A DNA stretch of 64,000 nucleotides from Kalaharituber pfeilii (Eukaryota > Ascomycota > Pezizomycetes > Pezizales > Pezizaceae), in assembly GCA_015179045.1 (NCBI GenBank), contig WHUZ01000103.1, forward strand, positions 1 through 64,000, given 5' to 3'. This document shows positions 11,871-23,540 of the stretch, piece by piece. The position numbers were made by a program, and so were the translations under genes. Position 1 is the first letter of the stretch. Each line of letters opens with the position of its first letter. Below the pieces are notes generated by a model. It was not told where the DNA came from, did not search any database, and was given only the letters and a program-made list of their open reading frames with translations.

Positions 11871-13003
11871 TGATATTGGTATGAAGCAATAAACAGATGA
11901 TGCAAAGAGTGAAACACCAAGACTGGCGGAGATGATTGATGCAATATGACAGTCGCTTTACCGCCTAGAATGTTTCGCACGGGCAAGCTATATTAGTATA
12001 TGGACGGGAAGTGTAGCAGGTCATTGTGGGTCCTTAAGTAGCTGCCATCCCACTAGCGGCACTATTACATTATACAGCTGCAAAGTTCATAGCTCGCAGC
12101 TAGCCCTAATCCAGGATCTGCCATTGATTGAAAAATTAACACATATGCCGCTAGCTCCATTACTGGTAGGACATTTATCCTTGCATTCTTTGACATTTTC
12201 AAAGTCTCCTTGCAAGCCCTCTTCACATGCCATTGTTAAGCGAGGACGGAAAATTCCAGTGCGATAGTCTGATCAATTATTTCTTCCTCTATGCGCTCTG
12301 GAGAGCGATTCCACTGTATAGAAACCCTTTGCATTCACTTGAGCTGAAATCCACCCTGTTATTTTTGCAGGAAGCCTTGCAGGCTGCGCCACTTCGAACC
12401 TGCATACACTTAAGATAGCGCAGAAAGTGACTTGTGAGGTGCGGGAAATCAGCCTTGTGGTCACAGATCCCATCTAAACTTGCAAATGCTATATACAATC
12501 CTACAGTGATACTAGCTCATCTGGAAGCGAGATCTATTAGCTAGATACAAAATTAATGCCAGACTTTCAAAAATATGTAAGATGCCAAAATTGGCATTGC
12601 AACAAGTTTTGCAGTCTGGAGAGGATATCCTTCAACGAGATTAATGTCAAACGAAACAAGATTGAATGGGGGGTTCGAAATAGTTTACCCCAGTCGCATA
12701 CGTAAAAACCATAAAAAATGGGTAAAACCGTGGAAACAATTTTCTACGGAATGATAATCCTGGCTACGGTCGCGGTGCCATTGTCATGGTCTGAAGGCTG
12801 AGGGCAACTGGCAAGGCAGACTAGAGGCGGTTCAGCCGAGGCCCACCTGGTTCCGCCAGGATCGCCTTGGAGAGCGCCTGCACTCGACTGGGCGCAGCCT
12901 ATCCACCGTGCAACACGACACGTATCTTCCATATCTGCATGGTTGTCGCTCTGTTGTAACCTGCTGAATTCTCGTATCTCCGTCGCCACATCTAGTGGAA
13001 ATA
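11871..13003. other. Upstream of NLR gene; no gene seen
   Basis: Presumably includes the promoter of the minus-strand NLR gene, but no clear TATA element or conserved site was identified. The remaining open frames are short and incoherent. Confidence 0.4.
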
Positions 13004-13053
13004 CCCTGCCACGGCGAGTAGCTAACAAGTGGGGTTACGTGGTGAGACAAAAA
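13004..13053 (+). mobile_element. Tail-2 hairpin relic
   Basis: CCCTGCCACGGCGAGTAGCT then AACAAGTGGGGTTACGTGG and an eroded A-run (ACAAAAAG) match tail-2 with substitutions. It starts at the same point as the younger minimal copies. No target-site duplication could be assigned. Confidence 0.6.
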
Positions 13054-14560
13054 GTATTGAGTATGTCTGTATGCAGGAAGTGATACCTGGTAGCTGTGTT
13101 GCGACATTAGACTCGAGACGATCTCTATGGTCGAAATTAATCCAATTCTGAGTACCAGTACGCCTCAGGCCTCAAAATTGCAATGTACGGTATTACTTGA
13201 ACGTGGATTACGGCCGCGAAAGGACCACATATCTACGATCCTTCGGGGTTTTCATAGGACTAATAATCGCTCTCCGCGATCGTTGCAAAGTACTGTACTT
13301 TGAATGCCCTTGATGAACAAAAGACTAAAAAGAACTTCCACGACCGTAGTTTACTGCGCAGGGCGGGGATGTAATTTGTTGAGCGGATATTGTTAATATT
13401 GATGTGATAGTGTGCACATCGAACTTTATTGGCGCCAGACTGGCCTTCCCGGGGACTGGCTACAACATTGTATTGGCCTTCCGTAACTACAGAAACTAAC
13501 ATCATAGAACAGGTTAGTGTCTTAATTATTGCAGTTGCAACATTACGATACTTGAAATTTTATTCAACTCTTCAGAGTATTTGTTTATTTACTTGTTTAT
13601 TTACTCATATGCTCTCTTATCCTTTGGCAGTTACATGCTTTTGATATTTGTGAATCTTCATTTATACTTCTGTATTTTAATATAATTCTCCACAATTTGC
13701 TATAGAGGAGTATTTCACTGGAATGGGATTTTCGTTGAAGAGAAAGTATTTCGCTGAAGAGAAAGCCGAAGAGAAAGCATTTCGCTGAAGAGGGTTCTGC
13801 ATTCTTAACGGCATTATGGTTGGGTTCGAAGTGAATTGTAGTGTACGCGTGTAGGCAATGTAGTGCATACTGCTTTGTAAAGAGAAAAAAATTCTGAACC
13901 GTGGTGCGACTGAGCAGGCCGGACCAGGGGTGACTGGCCCTGGCCAGTGGTGACTGAATCACTGTTATGAATGGCCCGGCACATATACTGTAGTTCTATG
14001 AAATATTGGGTATGAGAGTTTTTCAGGCAGGTTTTAATGGTCGCGACGGTTTTTTGACGGGTGCTATGGGTCTTGTACTTAGGCGATAATTGCATATTTG
14101 TTGCTGTCGAAAAAGTTTATGGTTTTCCCATACAAAAGGTTTGCCAGACTTTTGGCCACTATACCATGGCATGTTTTCGATCTCCATAGCAACCGGGTAC
14201 GTACCTTGGGCGCCGCATAAATTCCCAGCACCCCTGAGTACTAGTAAGTACACCTAATGTGATATTCTCAGCATAATGACATAAGCCGAAATTTCATGCG
14301 CTAACAATGTCCACTTGTAGTGATGATCACATAGACTGACACCCCGCCGGTCTACATAATCTATTCAACACCATACATCTACTCCGCACAAAGCATCTTC
14401 TTTCTATGCGCTGCCAAAATCACTAGTGAGAAATTTTACTGGTATTACTGCACTTTGGCTAACGTATATTTTAGTAAATTCGAGAATACTTCGGAAGCAA
14501 AAATTATGAAGGGTCGGTGGGAACTGAAAGCTATATATACAAGATCACATGGCAACATGG
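13054..14560. other. No gene recognised
   Basis: AT-rich with a small internal repetition near 13,735-13,795 (runs of GAAGAGAAAG..ATTTCGCTGA). Short open frames only. Confidence 0.4.
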
Positions 14561-14565
14561 ATGTG

Positions 14566-14850
14566 GCGATGGAATGGTGAAGTAGACAGAAAGTATCCAC
14601 TATTGCCTTTCAATGGACCGGAGCGCTGAGAACTGGCGGAACGAACGTACGATCAAATGCGAGTGCGAGTGCGAAAGCGTGCGAGAAAAAAGAGAAGAGA
14701 GGATTGTTGATCGTATGTGCTACAGTACAGAAATTCTATATATATGATAGCCATGAACGTCGCACGTGCTGCCTTTATCTCCATGTGCCCTCCATGCCAA
14801 GCTTGCCTTTACCCATCACGTCGTCGTCGTAAGGCTCTGGCAGAGGGGAG
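14566..14850 (-). repeat. Dispersed LTR-like repeat, copy 1
   Basis: Read on the minus strand it shares ordered blocks with 55,951-56,165: GCAAGCTTGGCATG, a TATATATAGA-type AT patch, TCTTCTC..TCTCGCAC, and TACGTTCGTTCCGCCAG. The block around the HindIII-like AAGCTT also recurs at 23,219-23,290. Length and order suggest a solo LTR family, but ends and target duplication are not resolved. Confidence 0.5.
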
Positions 14851-14977
14851 TAGCGGAAGGAAAGGGCATTAGCTGTATGTATATAGCGCTCTCTTTGTCA
14901 TAGCCCAACAGGACTGCATACGAGATTGCCGAATGAGCAAAAAAGTGGAAGCCGCTGTAGAAGAGGCGATAACAGAG

Positions 14978-15175
14978 TTTTTTTTTTTTTTTTTTTTGTG
15001 TTATATTCTTAATCGCGTGCCGCCCTGAGGGCTATGGCGATATTTAGTTACATATGAAATAAAGGAAAGAAAGAATTTAAGCAGAGATCCCCGGATCCTG
15101 CTTTGTGAAGGGGAAGTAAACATGTTACCACGTAACCGAAGAAAGAGAAGATGAAATCCGTCTCCTGTGTTGCCT
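14978..15175 (-). mobile_element. Tail-1 retroposon, 198 bp
   Basis: Poly(T), then the tail-1 hairpin in reverse with closing pair ATCGC/GCGAT, then about 130 bp of LINE 3'-UTR-like sequence. Flanked by perfect repeats GATAACAGAG (14968-14977 and 15176-15185). A 5'-truncated LINE 3' end. Confidence 0.85.
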
Positions 15176-15185
15176 GATAACAGAG

Positions 15186-15530
15186 GTTGGCGAAGCAATT
15201 GCTTAGCGGCGTACATCGGAGAGGGATGTCAGGCACTTGTCTCAGGGGACGCCACGTACGAGCATATGGCGGTGTCTACGTTCTGAACTGACCCGAAGCC
15301 GTTTGTCACCGGCCACAAAGGTTGGCCATAAAGGATTGTGGACCCTGGTTCAATGCTCACATCGTGCTGGGGCACACCATTGCCCAGCATCCTTCCGAAT
15401 TAGAAACGAAGAACTGGAATGCTCCGACTCCATACGATTAGACTATAGTGGAACAAGGGTAACTCGTTTTTAGTTGACGCCTTTGCTTTTGTTTGATTTT
15501 AAGGGTGTTCGGAGGAGGGGCTGTTCGAGG
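15186..15530. other. No gene recognised
   Basis: A 78-codon open frame (15237-15473) has no recognisable feature. Confidence 0.35.
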
Positions 15531-16972
15531 AGGGTTTTTTTTTTTCTTTTTTTTTTTTTTTTTCCTGATATCATGCCGCCCTACGGGCGATGGCGAAGTT
15601 AGGTACATTTGAGAGTAAGGAAATTAGCAAATAGCGAATATAAACTTAAAGCAACGCGGGGTGAAAGATCAAAATTCAAATCAACGCCCCGCCCACTCCA
15701 GACTCTCCGACTCAGCGCTCTATCCACTCCAGTAATTCAACCAAGGGGTCTCTTCCACCCTCCTTCGCCTTCGGAGGTTCCTTCACCGCATCTAGTCCCC
15801 CTGGCCACCTCAGCCTCCAGGCTCCGCATTCTCCTCAGGTGTGTCCCGCTGTTTCTTCTCGCTCCAGGTACCACTGGTACTTCTGGCTTCCCGCTTTGCC
15901 CCACTTTGTATCTCCAGGCCCTGACGCCCTACCCCCCCAGTAGCCCTGCCAGCGTGGCTGTCTGCCTCCCTAGCTTCTGCAGCGGTCTGTAGCTTAAGCC
16001 CAGCCTATCACTCTCTCTTGCTCGGTGCGCTTTCGCCCGCAACCATATTCCGGCTTCTGTCACCACCTCGTCCTGGTAGGGTAGGAGTGCGCCGAACCGA
16101 CTTTGGCTTCCCTGTCCGCCCACTCGTTACCATCCAGGTTCTTGTGGCCTTTGACCCAAATTACTGCCATGTCTAGTCCCCCCACCGGCCAACTCTGCTC
16201 TCCCATGCCTTCCTTACTACGTGGGTCGCTCCTCCAGTCGTTGGGAACCCCTCGGCTAGTCTTCGAAGTTTCTGGATAGCTACCTTGGAGTCTGTCACCA
16301 GTACCAGCTCTTCATCCCCTTGATCCAGTGTTTACCATGGCTATTAACTAGCTCTGCATCATTCGCCGTGGCTCTGGCCCCTAGGTAGAAGGATCTGGAC
16401 TTTCCTCGCCACAATCCCACCCCACCCCCGTTGTCTCTGTGATCCGGCTTCCATCAGTGTATACCGCTTTCCAGCCCTTATCTGTCTCCTCTTCAATCCT
16501 TCTCTCTCATTCGTGTCTCTCCCCTCTGGGAATACCGCGTGGTGAGTAGTACCAGAGGTAATGGTTCCTCCATTTTAGTGACCCCTTCAGATAAATTGTA
16601 TCCTCCTCTTTGTTCAGGAGAGCTTTCGCCTTCCATAAACGTCTGTCATGACTCCAGGTTTGCTAAGCCTTCCACCACGCCCATCCGGATTCTCCACGGG
16701 GCGCCAGTTACCGCCCTCGCTACTGTATACTGCCAGACTTTTAGTTCCCCCATCTTGGTCGTTTGGCGGGTACCCCGTGCATAGTCTTTCCATGCCCAGC
16801 TGCCCCATGTGGCAATTGTTGTGGCTATGCTGGTGTAGACCTGTCTCCTCTTCGCAGGTCCCAGCCGTCCTAGTCTCGATGCAATTGCCCAGGTGGTCTT
16901 TCCTAGGTTTAGTCTCTCTCGGAAATGTGAGTTAGATTTGAGCTCCCAGTCCACGTATAGGCCGACTGGTTT
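15531..16972 (-). pseudogene. Tad-like LINE ORF2 remnant with tail-1 end
   Basis: Minus-strand order: the end of the reverse transcriptase (VDWELKSNSHF..., KRRQVYTSIATTIATWGSWAW, 16954-16646), decayed RNase H, then the C-terminal region (GRFGALLPYQDEVVTEAG-like, 16123-15929), a 3' UTR, tail-1 hairpin and poly(A) (seen as T-runs at 15538-15571). The encoded enzyme reverse-transcribes the element RNA at a nicked target. Multiple frameshifts and stops inactivate it. The 5' break is near 16,972. I could not find a target-site duplication. Confidence 0.8.
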
Positions 16973-17822
16973 ATAACGTTACTTTGTTTTTTTTGTTTTT
17001 TTTGTTTTTTCCTGCATTTCTTAGCTTCTATTCTAGCCTTATACGCCCAGTATTCTAGTTTCCTAGACCATCCTGTTTATCTTTATAGATACTATATCTA
17101 TGCCGAACTCTTATATAATATGCTTCTGAAACCACCTGTTTCGCAGAACTCTGCTGCAGCTAGCGGTTGATCAGGCATCATTGTTATAAACAGCCTCTTG
17201 CATACTTTCTTCCGGAGGCAAGCCATCGTGGGTAGGCGTATTACATCATGCAAGTATGTAGTGTGAGCTAAGATGCAGAGACGCGTAGGATTGGCACGGA
17301 AGCTTGGCGTTGCTGAGCTACTGCAGACACCATCGCATTCTCGGAACCCCTTCACTCCTCTCCGGAGAGTCCCCGCATCCCTCCACCATCTGCTGCTTTC
17401 TTCGGACCAAACAGCATGCCACTCGCCCCAGATTACTGCCACACCTACTCACCCGTCTCTCCATGCATTGCGGCCCCGCAGCCGCATACAGATTACGATC
17501 AGTATCCCGGAGCTCCAACATGCCAAGAAATATGCCAAGGATGCCCTGATCTCCTTTAGCAGTGACCCCGCCTCCCAGCAGAGCTACCTCCAAACTCCAC
17601 CGCCGTTATATCCTCAGCGCTGGACTGGCTCGTGGAGTGCGTGGTTGCAGCTAGCATGTCGCCTGGTGCCTCCAACCTCTCTTCCAGTTGGACAGCTCCC
17701 TCATCAACCTTTACCGCTCCCCGCAGCCCACTTAGGAATACTGTGTCCAGGAAGGCTTCCAACAAGATTATAATCCGCCTGCCCTCCAGCATCCTTATTG
17801 CTATTTTATTGCTTAGAGAAGC
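16973..17822. other. GC-rich coding-like sequence, unassigned
   Basis: Overlapping open frames on both strands (for example 17273-17773 plus and 17318-17792 minus) reflect GC-rich composition. No motif is recognisable. It may be degraded upstream LINE sequence, but no RNase H or RT signature is visible. Confidence 0.3.
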
Positions 17823-17833
17823 TTAGAGCAGGG

Positions 17834-17896
17834 TTGTTTTTTTTTATTTTTTTTTTATTTCATTACTCGCATGCCGCCTAACAGGCTATGGCGAGA
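17834..17896 (-). mobile_element. Minimal tail-1 retroposon
   Basis: T-run, then the reversed hairpin with inner stem GCCT-GTT-AGGC. Perfect target-site duplication TTAGAGCAGGG (17823-17833 and 17897-17907). On its own strand the insert starts TCTCGCCATAG, at the hairpin foot. Confidence 0.9.
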
Positions 17897-17907
17897 TTAG
17901 AGCAGGG

Positions 17908-19039
17908 AGCAGCAAGGCAGCATACTCCAGCACTTCCTGGAGGATTGAAAGGAAGCCATGACGGTGTTGAGAATCATGAGTGCGGTGGAGGTCATTGATG
18001 CTGTGCGTACCTTCCTCAGACTTAACGCAAGGTTGAGGAAATCGTAGGGCTTTTGACGATGTGTGTCGCGTCTCCAGCTCTTCCATTTTGCCCATTACAA
18101 CTAACCGCCCCAATCTTTAGGAAGCGGCACCCGCTCAGGCCCACGCGATTATCCAGTTGTCGCCCCACTGAGATTGAGGCTGTAAAGGAGTTGTACCAAG
18201 CCCCCTTTTCCCGCAGCTGTTGATATAGTCCAGAAGCAATCTGCACATACTTCCATCGGACGCTCCTCAGGGGGTCCACAAGGCACCTTTATTGATATCT
18301 GCTATGTCTTTCTCTACTAGAGCCAGTCCCAGAAGCCATGTCGCTCGACCTGAGACCGCTGACACGCTGCTCTAGATGGCTGAGCATAGGAAACGATCAC
18401 GTAGCTGCAGAGTGGGCCCGTAGGTGAGGAAATGGGTGGTGAAGATTTCATGGTCAAGGGTGGGCGTCCCAGGTAGGCATGAGGTGGAGGAGCTCGGTAT
18501 AGAACTCAGCGGAGTGCCCCGAAAGTTCATGTCGCTTTTGGAACACCAACCGAATCTTCGGCCACCCCAATTTCATGTATAATGTTGCGGTTGATTCTGT
18601 TCGACAGATATAACGGGATAATCGTCTGAAGATGGCGTAGGTTCTATTACCGCTTCTTGACACTTCGTCCAAGATCGTCCAGTTCGGAAGCGAGTACTTT
18701 TTTTTCTTTCTTTTTCCTTGGGATGTTACTGTGGGGGAAAGTGGGTATGCATGTATATAGGTAGAGGGGTACTTGGCGATCAAGGAGAAGGGCGATCGAG
18801 CTGGAGTAGGAGGAGATGTGGCCAGCCGGCATTTGTGAGGAACTCAGAGTTCTCTCATCTCATCTCTTCTTCGGCAGATAGACACAAGATATAGATGCAC
18901 ACACCTCTTTCTTCTTCGTTATGACTTTACTACTCGCCTGAGGGTAACCCGTGAGACGCGATAAGGTGTGCGTCCATTCCCCTTCCTCCGCCCGGTGCCT
19001 CTTCCGCCATGCTCCTGCCAACGAGGTCTTGTTTCTTTT
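17908..19039. other. No gene recognised
   Basis: Minus-strand frames at 18022-18279 and 18454-18783 are the longest. They look mildly coding-like but carry no recognisable domain and do not join through obvious splice sites. Confidence 0.35.
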
Positions 19040-19085
19040 TGTGGTTACGTAACCCCGCATACAGGCTTCCAGCCTATGCCGACAA
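19040..19085 (-). mobile_element. Tail-2 variant relic
   Basis: Read on the minus strand: GGCATAGGCTGGAAGCCTGT then ATGCGGGGTTACGTAACCAC. The inner stem AGGCT-GGA-AGCCT is the same subtype as the tail of the LINE at 53.4-54.4 kb. Poly(A) is lost. Confidence 0.6.
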
Positions 19086-19985
19086 GTGTAACAATAAATT
19101 GCAGTTAGCACGCGTCGTACTACACTTGCGTGAAGGATTGCCGTCTAGCTGACGGAGTTTCGGGTACCTGACAGTATTTCTCCGACACGTGCGATGTCAC
19201 GCCGTACCGAGAAGGGGAAGAAAAAAATTGGCATCATGGGTGTCGATAAATGCAATACTTTATGTCTTGCTCTACTATTCCTAAATCATGTATAAGAGAA
19301 ACTACTCCATCTACACAGGGATATTTCTGCTCGGTGCACACTTGTACTTCACAGTTTTCCATACACTCCTCACTTTATCTACAGAACGAATATCGAAATG
19401 AGCGAAATCTCCCTGTTGATATCAGCTCACACGCTTGTATCCTCTATTGGGGAATCTTGAATATACACTATAGATGGGATATGCACCTGCATAAGACTCT
19501 GTCACCTACTTGGGCTACTATCCCCATCGGGCATCGGCTGCAATTCAGTAATTAGCTACGTAAATCGGGGGAAAGGCGTTTACGTTGCTCTGCAACTTCA
19601 TCGTGGCAGCCACAGCTAATATTGATATGACTAGTAATGCACTGGTACATACGTTACTCTGAGCTAGGATTGTGTGCACGATAGGGGTGTTTAAAAAGAT
19701 GATAGGATAGGTAAAATGGGGTGTTGGTGGAGATTGTGTGTGTAGGCGAGAGAGTTGCACTGCACCAATCACCGGGGCGTGACCCGGAAGTAGGATTTTG
19801 GATACCAAAGTGATAGCACTACAAGTATGAATATACAGCGGAAACCAACATCTACGGCCATAGACTGAAGAAAACGAGGCATCCCGTCCGCTCTGCCATA
19901 TCTAAGCTTCAGATCGCCAAGCTAGTACTACGGTGGGTGACCACGTGGGAATCCTTGGTGCTGTAGATATATTTCTTTTTCTTGC
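19086..19985. other. No gene recognised
   Basis: Two ~100-codon open frames (19250-19555 plus, 19545-19808 minus) with no motif. Confidence 0.35.
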
Positions 19986-19987
19986 TG

Positions 19988-20150
19988 TTTTTTTTTTTTT
20001 TTTTTATTGATCCGTGCCTCCCAGAAGCCAGCTGAGGGTCCGTATGTGCCGTCCTAGCCGTTGCAGCGGTCGATGGCTTAGGGTTAGTCTGTTTCTCTCC
20101 TCCGCCCTTCTTTCTTTTGCGGCTTAAGGACAAAGGTACTTAAGGGAAAT
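19988..20150 (-). mobile_element. LINE C-terminal fragment
   Basis: After a T-run, the minus strand reads ERNRLTLSHRPLQRLGR, matching the conserved ERNRLGLSYRPL..LG block of the Tad-like LINE C-terminus in the copies at 37.4 and 59.9 kb. No hairpin tail is attached, so the 3' end differs or was lost. The GC-rich stretch to about 20,490 may be further LINE sequence but is not readable. Confidence 0.5.
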
Positions 20151-20490
20151 ATAAAATAAAAATAGTAACATAAATGCCGATCAACACTCTCCTGCGTTCT
20201 CCTCAAACTAACCCCCCCGCAATGGCCTCTAGAAACTCCCTGAGCTTCTCTGCTCTCCCTCCTTCGGTGTAGGTGATCTCTTCAGGTCTTCCCGTGTCGT
20301 GTCCGCTGATCCGGCCCGCACCAACCCTGACTCCCCTCCACCCAGTAGGTCAATATTTCCTCGTTTTCATCGCGTATACTGCGCTGGTCTTCTTCTGCCT
20401 AGCCTAGCTTGTTTATCCAACTCTTTCGTAGTAAGTGCTTGAGCTCTCCTAGCGTGTTTGCTCTTGGTGAGTCCTGAAATCCTGAATATG

Positions 20491-20930
20491 TTACCCCCAG
20501 GAGGAAGCTTGAGCAGTTTTATTACTGGTACCATCCAGTGTTTTCAACGGGCTGGCCGCGGCTCGGCAGTTCGGCCTTGCTCTCTGGGTGGCCTGCAGCA
20601 GTCTTGACTGCAAAAAAGGGCCCCGGCCGCTCCAGGCGGTGTCATAGGCCCGCACGGACCCTCCGCCGGAAGCTTCCGACTCATGTGATTTCTGCATGCA
20701 GGGATGTTAGGCCTTGCGGACTCAGCCCGTTCCGTCAATTGGTTATCGTGTATCATAGGTAGAAATCGGGGCATGCATGAAGTATCCTTGGTTGGTAGCA
20801 CAAGCTAGAAAAAACACGGGATGTAGGAAATGCATACAAGAATGAAATAGGACGTGGACTTTGAGTCCATAAACAAGAGCCTTTTTCTTTCCTAAATGGA
20901 ACTAGGCTCGTTTGGTAGAGGTAGATATTT
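20491..20930. other. No gene recognised
   Basis: GC-rich in its first half with overlapping short frames on both strands. No motif. Confidence 0.35.
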
Positions 20931-20943
20931 TGAAGGTTGTCAT

Positions 20944-21004
20944 TTTTTTTTTTTTTTTTTTATTTCACGTGACCCCGCTTGTAGCTGTTCGCCATGGCAG
21001 GGCA
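20944..21004 (-). mobile_element. Minimal tail-2 retroposon
   Basis: T-run, then the reversed tail-2 hairpin (minus strand: CCCTGCCATGGCGAACAGCT). Perfect 13-bp duplication TGAAGGTTGTCAT at 20931-20943 and 21005-21017. Confidence 0.9.
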
Positions 21005-21017
21005 TGAAGGTTGTCAT

Positions 21018-21445
21018 GAGTGTCCTTAAAAAATTGTCTGTAAGAGCTACCACAAGTCAAGGCTCTGAAAAGATCTTGAGTCCGATCGACATGTCCTGGG
21101 TTCTGCGAGCAAGAAGCCAACAATGAGAACGATGATGATGGGAATAATAGCTAAAGAAACCCAGTTTCCCCCGGCGGAAGGAAGCCTTAGAGAATAAACG
21201 AACTTGATATTCTTGTATATAGAAGGCGTCCCAGGGGGACGCAATCGTCAAACTATGCCTGGCGATCCTATTTAAGCAGAACTGCATACAAGTAATGAAT
21301 CAAAATAAACAAAAAGAAATTGTTTGCAGGCATGAAACCGATTGTTTGCTACTAATGCAAACTTCTGTATGGCAGTATCCATTATATGCCCAACCTTCAT
21401 CTATCCGAGCCAAACAAGCCGAGCCACCTTACTCTACCGAATCAC
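21018..21445. other. No gene seen
   Basis: AT-rich, no coherent reading frame beyond short open stretches. Confidence 0.4.
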
Positions 21446-21915
21446 TTAGGCGCCCACTCGTCGTCCCACCCATTCACCCCAAGGTCCCCAACTAAACGAC
21501 CCATCAAACATCTCACCACATTTGGAGCACTGAATCTCATGCCCGGGACTCTGATTTTTCGGCCCGTTCTTGAGAACCTCGATGATAAACTCAGGGTTGT
21601 GAATTCCCCGCGCAAGCGCATTGTTCACCAAGTCGTCCATTCCGGAGAATTTACCACACGACTTGCATGCAGCGCGCTCGCGGTTCATAATGTTGCCGTC
21701 AATGGTGATAGCCGATGCTTGAAAGTGAAAGTCGATTAGTACACTGTGAATGAGCACGGGAATGAAGGAAAAGGAATAAATGGCTTACAATCGATGTTCA
21801 GCATTTCAGCGACATGTGCTATTTCTTCACCAGTCAGGAGCCATTTGTGATAGGCCCCATCAGGCATAGGCACAGAAAGACCAAGTGCAGTTGAGCTAGT
21901 ATCAGCGTATTTCAT
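21446..21915 (-). CDS. Small hypothetical protein with two CxxC pairs
   Basis: Two exons (21915-21789 and 21717-21446) joined across a 71-nt intron (GTAAGC donor, TACTAAT branch point, CAAG acceptor) give 132 residues. The N-terminal part reads PMPDGAYHKWLLTGEEIAH. After the junction come SAITIDGNIMNRERA, then CKSCG and, 40-odd residues later, CSKCG, a possible zinc ribbon, ending WGPWGEWVGRRVGA. The ATG at 21915 is the first in frame after a stop-free start; an upstream exon cannot be excluded. No transposon feature is attached, so it is probably a host gene. I do not recognise the family; a nucleic-acid or protein-binding zinc module is only a guess. Confidence 0.55.
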
Positions 21916-22197
21916 GTTGTTCAAGCTTTGGATTTTCTGAGGTTCGTAGTTGTGATATCGTTGGGGGGCTTTCAGGGTGAGGATTGAGGCGTCCTGGATT
22001 TGTTACTGACGTGAACCGCGGGCTGGGGGCCAGCTTGTCCCTTTTATGTTCCAATGTCACGCAATGCCCACAATACTCTGGTTTGAGTGAAAGTGAAACA
22101 CACATCGCAGCCGTACTCTCGCAGCAATACCAGAGTACGGCAATACAACGCTACGCAGCGATTATCATTCATGCTGCGTACTAGTACTACTACTTAT

Positions 22198-22236
22198 TAT
22201 CGCTATAGCCCATAGGGCGGCATGCGATTAATGAAA

Positions 22237-22260
<24 letters not shown>
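22198..22260 (+). mobile_element. Minimal tail-1 retroposon
   Basis: TATCGCTATAGCCC..GGGCGGCATGCGAT and about 26 A. The duplication ACTACTACTTAT / ACTACTACCTAT (22186-22197, 22261-22272) has one mismatch. It carries the A-T closing-pair version of the hairpin. Confidence 0.85.
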
Positions 22261-22267
<7 letters not shown>

Positions 22268-22272
22268 CCTAT

Positions 22273-22704
22273 CTCATGAGTTGGAGTGGCACGATTATTC
22301 TGTAGCACAACATAATCATTGCATACCGGTGCCATTCCAAAAAGTGTATAGCGCATATACATTATATACTTTTTGCACCAATGAGTATGCGCGGGGCCAG
22401 CCATGTCATCCGGACCACTCATGACTGGTCGAGGCTGTGACTAGGAAATGGAGTGGTTGGTTGAAAACAAACATTATGCGTGTCGCTATGTGAGGCGTGT
22501 AGGAAAGGCCTGTAGAGTACCAAGTACATAATAACAAATTCTAGCAACTACCCTGCCATATTGTATGTGCTTCTGAAGACTTACCCTTGATACCGGGTAC
22601 AGAACTCTATATATGATATTGATATCGCCATAGCCCTTAGGTTGGAGGACCAACAGGATATTGACAAGGTACGACAGTACGAGGCGGAAAGAGGATGGAG
22701 ATGA
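22273..22704. other. No gene seen; short tail-1-like match
   Basis: At 22,622-22,645 ATATCGCCATAGCCCTTAGG resembles the 5' half of the tail-1 hairpin but lacks the 3' arm and poly(A). Otherwise nothing was recognised. Confidence 0.35.
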
Positions 22705-22712
22705 GACAGACC

Positions 22713-23057
22713 TAGTGAGCGGCACGAGCCGAGCCAGCTCGAGCCAGCTCGAGCTCAAACGAGCCAAGATCATGCTTGTGTTTTTCTTGACAGCTCGCTA
22801 AAATGCTTAGCCAGTGCAAGGTTTCATAAACTGTAAATACCTAATATAGTAATAATTAGAGACTTGGAGCTCATTCTGACCTACCAACAACTTCGAAATG
22901 CACAATTTAGCTGATAGTAGTGAGAAAGATGAAAATTTAGCTTAGTTTAGTTTAGTTTGTCAATATTATGTATATAATCAATCCAGGCTCGAGCTCATGC
23001 CACGCCAGCTCGAGCTCACCCTCCAGCTCGGCTCGAGCTAGCTCGTGCCGCTCACTA
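22713..23057. mobile_element. hAT-type MITE, 345 bp
   Basis: Inverted termini TAGTGAGCGGCACGAGC (22713 onward) and its complement (ending 23057) fit the hAT end rule YARNG. The flanking 8-bp duplication GACAGACC (22705-22712 and 23058-23065) is the hAT length. Subterminal AGCTCGAGC motifs occur inside both ends, as is common for transposase-binding repeats. The interior is AT-rich with no coding capacity, so it depends on a transposase elsewhere. Confidence 0.9.
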
Positions 23058-23150
23058 GACAGACCGCGGCCGCTCCCCCCGCAACACAATGGAAACCGCG
23101 GGCATCATGTACCTAAACGTTAGTTAGTTTTTCTTTTCTTTTAATAAACC

Positions 23151-23204
23151 CTCGCCATAGCCCGAAGGGCGGCATGCGAGTATTGATATAAAAAAAAAAA
23201 AAAA
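23151..23204 (+). mobile_element. Tail-1 retroposon end
   Basis: CTCGCCATAGCCCGAAGGGC then GGCATGCGAGTATTGATAT and poly(A). Boundaries upstream are unclear; no target-site duplication was assigned. Confidence 0.7.
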
Positions 23205-23297
23205 GAAAAATATGATATTGATGACGTGCTGCCCTTTATCTCCACGCGCTTCCCATGCCAAGCTTGCCTTTACCCATTCCGTCATCGCCACCCACAA

Positions 23298-23540
23298 CAC
23301 TGTGATTTGGGAGCGGACAAGAATGAAGGTTTTTTTTTTTTTTTATTTTCACGTAACTCCGCTTGCAGCCGTTCGCCATGGCAGGGTAAGCATGAATGTA
23401 GCTGAGCTCGAGAGATTCAATACTGCAGATGAAGAAAGAAAATCAAGGAATCTCATGATCAATGCTGTGATTTGCAAGCGCGCATGCATGAAGGTAGCTG
23501 AGCTGAGACATTTGATAACTGCAGTTGAAGAAAGAATAGA
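23298..23540 (+). repeat. Tandem duplication interrupted by a tail-2 insertion
   Basis: Two copies of a unit of about 100 bp, sharing CTGTGATTTG, ATGAAGGTAGCTGAGCT and ACTGCAGTTGAAGAAAG-type blocks in the same order. The first copy (from 23298) is split by the tail-2 insert at 23331-23387. The second starts near 23466. Confidence 0.6.
23331..23387 (-). mobile_element. Minimal tail-2 retroposon
   Basis: T-run, then the reversed tail-2 hairpin. Candidate duplication AAGAATGAAGGT / AAGCATGAATGT (23319-23330, 23388-23399) has two mismatches. On its own strand it starts CCCTGCCATGG. Confidence 0.75.

Noticed and set aside
22622..22645. Additional tail-1 copy
   Set aside because: Only the 5' arm of the hairpin matches; no 3' arm, poly(A) or TSD.
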